IMG/VR virus record: IMGVR_UViG_3300045922_000244
Location: 1 to 27,531 of that record
Length of the DNA: 27,531 nucleotides
Direction: 5' to 3' (one strand)
From: a virus
Of the stretch, positions 24,732 to 27,531 are shown piece by piece. The position numbers were made by a program, and so were the translations under genes. Under the pieces are notes generated by a model. That model was not told the origin of the DNA. It did no database searches and was given only the letters and a program-made list of their open reading frames with translations. The stretch's first letter is position 1; the number at the start of each line of letters is the position of its first letter.

Positions 24732-24975
24732 TTAGCCTTCTCCGCACTTTTGCTCGTTCCATATTAGTTATGGCGTTTTCGTAGCGTGCGAAGCACAAGG
24801 CGGTTAGGAAAATAGTCCACTGCTCGAAGTAAAGTACGTGCTCAACAGATAGGGCTAGGATGTCGGCGGCCATGTGGGGCTGCATAAAGTCTACCAACTG
24901 CAAAAACTTGCCAAAGATTTGGACAGTAAGACTTAGACATAGGACAAAAATTGTTTTTAGCAAACTGTCAGACAT
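24715..24975 (-). CDS. Holin-like small membrane protein
   Basis: 86 residues from ATG at 24975, which has AAGGGAG upstream; the longer in-frame version lies within the LuxR gene. Two hydrophobic segments: LLKTIFVLCLSLTVQIFGKF (residues ~5-25) and ILALSVEHVLYFEQWTIFLT with LCFARY (~38-65). A strongly basic C-terminus follows (NMERAKVRRRLNVRRK). Two membrane spans, small size and a basic tail fit a class II holin, which would time lysis. No endolysin was recognised beside it. The start overlaps the LuxR stop by eight bases. It could instead be another small membrane protein. Confidence 0.6.
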   Translation of the reverse strand: MSDSLLKTIFVLCLSLTVQIFGKFLQLVDFMQPHMAADILALSVEHVLYFEQWTIFLTALCFARYENAITNMERAKVRRRLNVRRK

Positions 24976-25339
24976 TTTGACTCCCTTTAGTAAGTAAGGT
25001 TTGGCTGTTGGTGGTTTTGGGCGGTATGGCTCTTCTAGTGGCCGCAGGTTGTAGCAAGCCTTCAACGCCGTCGGCAAAATAGCCGCGACGGGCGAGTAGG
25101 ATTATAAAATTTGCACGGTCTGCGACTTTAAAAGTTTTGTACAATTTATTAGTGTGGAACTTTACAGTGTTTAATGCAACGCAAACTAAGTCTGCTATTT
25201 CTTGATTTGAGCGCCCTTCCATTAGGTGGCCGATTATGTCCATCTCTGCTGGAGTTATGCCGTGCACCTGAAACAGGGAAAGTATGTGTGGCTTAAATAC
25301 GAAATCACTTTTTCTTTTGAAGTTTTTTGCGCTTGGCAC
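24968..25339 (-). CDS. LuxR-type HTH regulator
   Basis: 123 residues, GTG start with AGGAGG seven bases upstream. Residues ~28-85 are a GerE/LuxR-type helix-turn-helix: ITPAEMDIIGHLMEGRSNQE, IADLVCVALNTVKFHTNKLY, KTFKVADRANFIILLARRG. The hallmarks T-xxE, GxSNxEIA, TVKxHxxxLYKxF and NR-like ends are all present. No receiver or autoinducer domain is attached, so it is a single-domain regulator with a basic N-terminus and a Lys/Pro tail. It may act on phage or host promoters (inference); it could also bind packaging DNA, since it is in the terminase region. It is coupled to the holin-like gene. Confidence 0.82.
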   Translation of the reverse strand: MPSAKNFKRKSDFVFKPHILSLFQVHGITPAEMDIIGHLMEGRSNQEIADLVCVALNTVKFHTNKLYKTFKVADRANFIILLARRGYFADGVEGLLQPAATRRAIPPKTTNSQTLLTKGSQNV

Positions 25340-25496
25340 TGTTTGTCCTCCTAGTGGTTACGAATTCTTCAGACGTTTCCACGATTTGTAGCCCGAGCTT
25401 ATTAGCCTGTGCTCTGGTAAGTTTGAGGGGGTAAACCCTATACCCAGCACCATCCTTGTACAGGCAGGTGTATATCGCAGCGCTACAGTCTGTCAT
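25305..25496 (-). CDS. Small basic hypothetical protein
   Basis: 63 residues, ATG start with AAAGGA upstream. Sequence features: AIYTCLYKDGAGYRVYPLKL, TRAQANKLGLQIVETSEEFV, and a strongly basic C-terminus (RRTNSAKRKKLQKKK) that overlaps the LuxR start by 35 bases. Not recognised. Its single ordered region is strand-rich and the basic tail could touch nucleic acid. Confidence 0.55.
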   Translation of the reverse strand: MTDCSAAIYTCLYKDGAGYRVYPLKLTRAQANKLGLQIVETSEEFVTTRRTNSAKRKKLQKKK

Positions 25497-25635
25497 GACT
25501 TTTATTCCTTTTATTCAAATTTTTATCCTCTTTGTCCCAGTTGTGGGCAATATAAGTTAGTGTGCCTCTAATGAGGACGACGGCAAATAGGCCCCACAAC
25601 ATAAAGCCCATAAAGTTTATGTGTGAATCACTCAC
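25483..25635 (-). CDS. Small single-span membrane protein, GTG start
   Basis: 50 residues starting at GTG 25635, with GGGAG five bases upstream. The stop is TAG at 25483-25485. One hydrophobic segment (residues ~8-30: FMGFMLWGLFAVVLIRGTLT) is followed by a charged tail (WDKEDKNLNKRNKSHDR). It overlaps the upstream coiled-coil gene by eight bases and the downstream gene start by 14, fitting exactly into what otherwise would be a 131-bp gap in a region of overlapping genes. Role unknown; a lysis or membrane accessory protein is possible. Confidence 0.68.
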   Translation of the reverse strand: MSDSHINFMGFMLWGLFAVVLIRGTLTYIAHNWDKEDKNLNKRNKSHDRL

Positions 25636-25837
25636 TGGCTCTCCCACTCTGCACTATTTTAAGCTCCTCAACGTACTTTGAAATTTTATGCTTTTCCTCC
25701 TTAAGAAGTTGTGCATATTTTTCTCGCACGGCGTCCATCTCTTTTTTCATTTGCAAGTTTAACTGCATTTCTTTTTCTGCCTGTAGTTTTTCCTTAACGT
25801 ACTTTTGAAACTCGGCCAACAGTGATGAAATTAGCAT
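25628..25837 (-). CDS. Small coiled-coil protein
   Basis: 69 residues, ATG start with AAAAGGAG upstream. After a short hydrophobic start (MLISSLLAEFQKYVKEKL) it is an uninterrupted charged helix: QAEKEMQLNLQMKKEMDAVR, EKYAQLLKEEKHKISKYVEE. Not recognised. With the 50-residue membrane protein that follows, it could form a two-part complex such as a spanin-like pair, but it has no signal peptide or lipobox, so this is only a guess. Confidence 0.58.
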   Translation of the reverse strand: MLISSLLAEFQKYVKEKLQAEKEMQLNLQMKKEMDAVREKYAQLLKEEKHKISKYVEELKIVQSGRASE

Positions 25838-25886
25838 TTTTACTCCTTTTACTCAGTTTAATATTAGAAGTGCAAAGTTGCAAACC

Positions 25887-26093
25887 CTATTTTTCAATTG
25901 AGCATAAAAACTTTGAAACTTCGGTTGAGCCCGCAAGATAAGATTGGTACGATTTGGCCCGTGCGTACTCTGTAAAGTCTACGATATAAGTTTTTGAGGT
26001 CTCGGCCACAATGCGGCCACGAAGAGCGGTCTCCACAACATCGAATTCCCACTGCGTGCCCAAGTTTACTAAAAGCATGCACCATACGTACAT
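25887..26093 (-). CDS. Small hypothetical protein
   Basis: 68 residues, ATG start with AAGGGAG nine bases upstream. The N-terminus is hydrophobic (YVWCMLLVNLGTQWEF) and the rest is strand-rich: VVETALRGRIVAETSKTYIV, DFTEYARAKSYQSYLAGSTE. The RGRIVAETSKTYIVDF part looks like a small beta-barrel such as SH3/KOW, but this is weak. It is the first gene downstream of the promoter at 26128-26156. An overlapping frame on the same strand is less likely, as it has no good ribosome site. Confidence 0.55.
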   Translation of the reverse strand: MYVWCMLLVNLGTQWEFDVVETALRGRIVAETSKTYIVDFTEYARAKSYQSYLAGSTEVSKFLCSIEK

Positions 26094-26127
26094 AAGTATT
26101 TTCTCCCTTCTAAGTGAATATAAAATA

Positions 26128-26156
26128 AGGATAAGCTAAGGCTTGCTGAATGTCAA
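26128..26156 (-). promoter_or_regulatory. Sigma70-type promoter for the small-gene block
   Basis: On the minus strand TTGACA (26151-26156), a 17-bp spacer and TATCCT (26128-26133). The -35 is perfect and the -10 fits four of six. It lies in an 89-bp gap and would begin transcripts for the 26093 gene and the overlapping chain after it. Confidence 0.7.
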
Positions 26157-26182
26157 GAGAAATGCACACAGCCTAGGCTACC

Positions 26183-26695
26183 CTAGTCCCACCAATACGT
26201 AGAATACTTGGATATGATTTTGTAAAATCGTTGGTAGTCGCGATTTTTCATGTTCTCATCAGCCTGCCAGGCTTCTGCAGATTCCCGCAGTTGGTCGTCT
26301 GTCACATAAGCCTTATTAAGCGTAAAAATTAATGTTACGGAGTTAGGCGTGCTTGACTCTGGGGTTGTGCGAATATTTAGAGGACCGTATTTTTTTGCAA
26401 AGGCTCTTTGGTGCATTTCGTACTCATTTCGCAAAAGCCTGTGTCCCAGTTTAATGGCAAGAGAAATTGATTGCATCTTTGGCTTGTAATTTTTGCATTC
26501 TGTAGAATGGTAGCCGTGCTTTAAAAAGTAGTTCCGCATTCGTTCCATTTTGAGCACAAGCATTTCTATGATAAAGTCATGGTCCCAGTCATAATTGTTT
26601 CGCATGGCCCAGCCCCAGTAAAGCATGCGGCGTGCTTTTAGGTACACATTTTTAATGGCTTGCCAAATGCGAAGTAAGAACTCGACTACCTTCAT
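26183..26695 (-). CDS. Conserved phage hypothetical protein
   Basis: 170 residues, ATG start with AAGGAG upstream, overlapping the gene before by four bases. The pattern MLYWGWAMRNNYDWDHDFII, EMLVLKMERMRNYFLKHGYH, RLLRNEYEMHQRAFAKKYGP and the end RFYKIISKYSTYWWD is one I have seen in hypothetical proteins of many phages. Conserved aromatic and His/Cys residues are abundant. Function is unknown. The N-terminal helix (VVEFLLRIWQAIKNVYLKAR) is amphipathic and could lie on a membrane. Confidence 0.72.
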   Translation of the reverse strand: MKVVEFLLRIWQAIKNVYLKARRMLYWGWAMRNNYDWDHDFIIEMLVLKMERMRNYFLKHGYHSTECKNYKPKMQSISLAIKLGHRLLRNEYEMHQRAFAKKYGPLNIRTTPESSTPNSVTLIFTLNKAYVTDDQLRESAEAWQADENMKNRDYQRFYKIISKYSTYWWD

Positions 26696-26883
26696 TTTCT
26701 TTTCTCCTTACTTTCTTCCTCGTCCTCACTCACAATTTGCAGAGAGCCCAGCTTGATAGCGTAGCCGCAGCCCAGTAAAAATTGCTCAATAGACTCCAGA
26801 AGGTCAGTAATGCATTCTTTCTCCGTTTCTACCGTTATGGTCGTGCCGTCATGTTGTTCGCAAACTAACGTGTACCTAGACAT
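26692..26883 (-). CDS. Small conserved phage hypothetical protein
   Basis: 63 residues, ATG start with AAAGGAG upstream. Sequence YTLVCEQHDGTTITVETEKE, CITDLLESIEQFLLGCGYAI, KLGSLQIVSEDEEESKEKRK. A beta-hairpin, then a helix ending FLxGxGY, is a pattern seen in small proteins paired with the 170-residue type; the two are coupled by a 4-base overlap. It is the first gene of the leftward block, about 30 bases after its promoter. Confidence 0.7.
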   Translation of the reverse strand: MSRYTLVCEQHDGTTITVETEKECITDLLESIEQFLLGCGYAIKLGSLQIVSEDEEESKEKRK

Positions 26884-26916
26884 TGGGAGGCTCCTTTAAG
26901 TTTAGAGTGCACAGCC

Positions 26917-26945
26917 AGTGTACCTAGGCTTTTTGAGGATGTCAA
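26917..26945 (-). promoter_or_regulatory. Strong sigma70-type promoter (leftward)
   Basis: On the minus strand TTGACA (26940-26945), 17-bp spacer, TACACT (26917-26922). The -35 is perfect and the -10 fits four of six. The expected start is near 26910, giving a leader of ~27 bases that holds the AAAGGAG of the 26883 gene. The spacer contains GCCTAGG, also present near the 26128-26156 promoter. Confidence 0.78.
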
Positions 26946-27083
26946 GGGCCAATTGTTAGATTTCTGTTAGGAGGGCAAAAATTGGTCGTTTGCCAGGGAC
27001 CGATACAGGCACAAGTGAGAATTGAGGACAAAAAAATTTTGGTGGGGGGTGCATTTTATAGCAGGGGGCCTGTGCCTTAAAAA

Positions 27084-27118
27084 GGGGGGCCTGGCGGGCG
27101 CTAATGGGCGTTAGCGGG
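27084..27118 (+). other. G-quadruplex motif with 10-bp phased G-runs
   Basis: On the plus strand GGGGGG (27084-27089) is followed by GGG at 27096, 27106 and 27116. The loops are 6, 7 and 7 bases, so the canonical G3-N1-7 pattern is met. A GGGCG unit recurs every 10 bp from 27096. More G-runs lie just upstream (27043-27048 and 27064-27068). Confidence 0.55.
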
Positions 27119-27207
27119 CGCTTGCGTGCACGAAGGCATATTTTGATGTAGGCGCAAAATAAATGCCACGCCCCGCCGAAAATCCCGTCTCAAAATGGCA
27201 CCGCCCC

Positions 27208-27301
27208 TTGGCACGATTTTTGAATATACAAGATTTGTGCCAAAGCTATCTCATGCAAGTCTCGTGCCAAAGCGCCGCTAGCGTGCAAGCCTCGTGCCAA
27301 A
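27208..27301 (+). repeat. Iteron-like 18-bp direct repeats with inverted half-site
   Basis: TGCAAGTCTCGTGCCAAA (27254-27271) and TGCAAGCCTCGTGCCAAA (27284-27301) differ at one base. A third copy, TACAAGATTTGTGCCAAA (27227-27244), matches 14 of 18. An inverted TTGGCACGA lies at 27208-27216. Unit starts are 27 and 30 bp apart, near whole numbers of helix turns. The array ends 27 bp before the -35 of the rightward promoter. It may be an operator/activator array or replication iterons. Confidence 0.75.
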
Positions 27302-27328
27302 TTTATTTTCTTAAAGGTCTTAAGCGAA

Positions 27329-27357
27329 TTGACCGGGCGCCGATGAGTGTGTATGAT
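27329..27357 (+). promoter_or_regulatory. Strong sigma70-type promoter (rightward)
   Basis: TTGACC (27329-27334), 17-bp spacer, TATGAT (27352-27357): five of six at each box. The expected start, near 27364, leaves a leader of only about 13 bases, which holds the GAGGAG ribosome site of the 27377 gene. Confidence 0.8.
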
Positions 27358-27376
27358 GAAAAAAGAGGAGTTAGCA

Positions 27377-27531
27377 ATGGGCAGACAATACGTTAGAGAG
27401 TTTAGGACTGAAGTTGGCGCAATTGAGCTTGAATATAATTTCAAAGAGGTTGACGGCAATCAGGCGCTAGATAGCCTACGCATTAGGGTTGATGGGCGCG
27501 CTATTGACTACCCCAAGGCTTGGTCGGGGCA
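27377..27531 (+). CDS. Unknown protein, partial (runs off right edge)
   Basis: ATG at 27377 with GAGGAG six bases upstream; 51 complete codons to the window end with no stop. Visible sequence: MGRQYVREFRTEVGAIELEY, NFKEVDGNQALDSLRIRVDG, RAIDYPKAWSG. Not recognised. It is the only gene read on the plus strand and has its own strong promoter, so it may begin an early or regulatory operon that diverges from the structural block. Confidence 0.72.
   Translation, partial: MGRQYVREFRTEVGAIELEYNFKEVDGNQALDSLRIRVDGRAIDYPKAWSG

Larger units (their letters stand above)
26884..27376. promoter_or_regulatory. Divergent regulatory region
   Basis: 493 bp without a convincing gene. It contains the leftward promoter (26917-26945), a G-rich block (27048-27120), an array of 18-bp repeats (27227-27301) with an inverted half-copy (27208-27216), and the rightward promoter (27329-27357). 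Open frames crossing it lack ribosome sites and overlap these elements. It divides the leftward structural block from a rightward gene, so it is likely the main control region of this part of the genome and a candidate replication origin. Confidence 0.65.

Noticed and set aside
25894-26085. Second minus-strand frame of 63 codons overlapping the 68-residue gene
   Set aside because: No ribosome site of its own, and the 68-residue frame has AAGGGAG and a plausible beta-rich product.
27208-27301. Short CRISPR-like array
   Set aside because: Repeats of 18 bp with spacers of 9-12 bp and only three copies; no cas genes. Iteron or operator repeats fit better.
27163-27396. Plus-strand open frame of 77 codons across the divergent region
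   Set aside because: No ribosome site, unusual composition, covers the repeats and the promoter, and overlaps the well-supported start at 27377 in another frame.
27190-27459. Minus-strand open frame of 89 codons
   Set aside because: No ribosome site, overlaps the repeats, the rightward promoter and the start of the plus-strand gene.

Overview
This window is part of a tailed double-stranded DNA phage genome, or of a prophage; no host gene flanks it. The virion genes are those of a short-tailed (podovirus-like) particle: large terminase, portal, scaffold, HK97-fold capsid, head-tail adaptor, a nozzle-like tail tube protein and a group of DNA-ejection proteins. No tail-tube, sheath or tape-measure gene was seen. 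The host cannot be named. Clean Shine-Dalgarno sites, sigma70-type promoters with 17-bp spacers and an exported protease with a Sec signal peptide suggest a bacterium with housekeeping-sigma transcription, probably Gram-negative (inference). The DNA looks slightly AT-rich.

Nearly every gene is on the minus strand, so transcription runs from right to left. From the right edge: (1) at 27377 a plus-strand gene starts and leaves the window. It diverges from the rest across a ~490-bp regulatory region (26884-27376) with a sigma70 promoter on each side, three 18-bp iteron-like repeats and a phased G-run block. (2) 26883-23207 is a dense block of small genes in which ten consecutive junctions overlap: two conserved phage hypotheticals, coiled-coil proteins, a newly found 50-residue membrane protein with a GTG start, a LuxR-type HTH regulator, a holin-like protein, a possible small terminase, a GNAT acetyltransferase and an exported ClpP-like serine protease. 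(3) 22520-15896 is packaging and head: terminase large subunit, a small conserved protein, portal, scaffold, major capsid protein and a head-associated protein. (4) 15886-9692 is neck and tail: a small acidic protein, a strong terminator, the adaptor, two small tail proteins and a 1394-residue nozzle protein carrying four inserted repeats. (5) 9690-3690 holds a second GNAT, a peptidase-S74-like protein and four probable internal/ejection proteins. (6) 3552-1 holds small beta-rich proteins and tail-fibre or appendage proteins that share modules; the last is cut by the left edge.

The most striking whole-window property is that GATC appears to be absent from all 27.5 kb when read by eye, although other four-base palindromes are common. 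This suggests strong selection by a GATC-specific restriction or methylation system. Other points of interest are the exported ClpP-like protease, the LuxR regulator, a mutually exclusive hairpin set ahead of the 3552 gene, a stem-loop cluster ahead of the capsid gene and the iteron-like repeats at the divergent promoter. No endolysin, RNA polymerase, DNA polymerase, integrase, tRNA or CRISPR array was recognised in the window.
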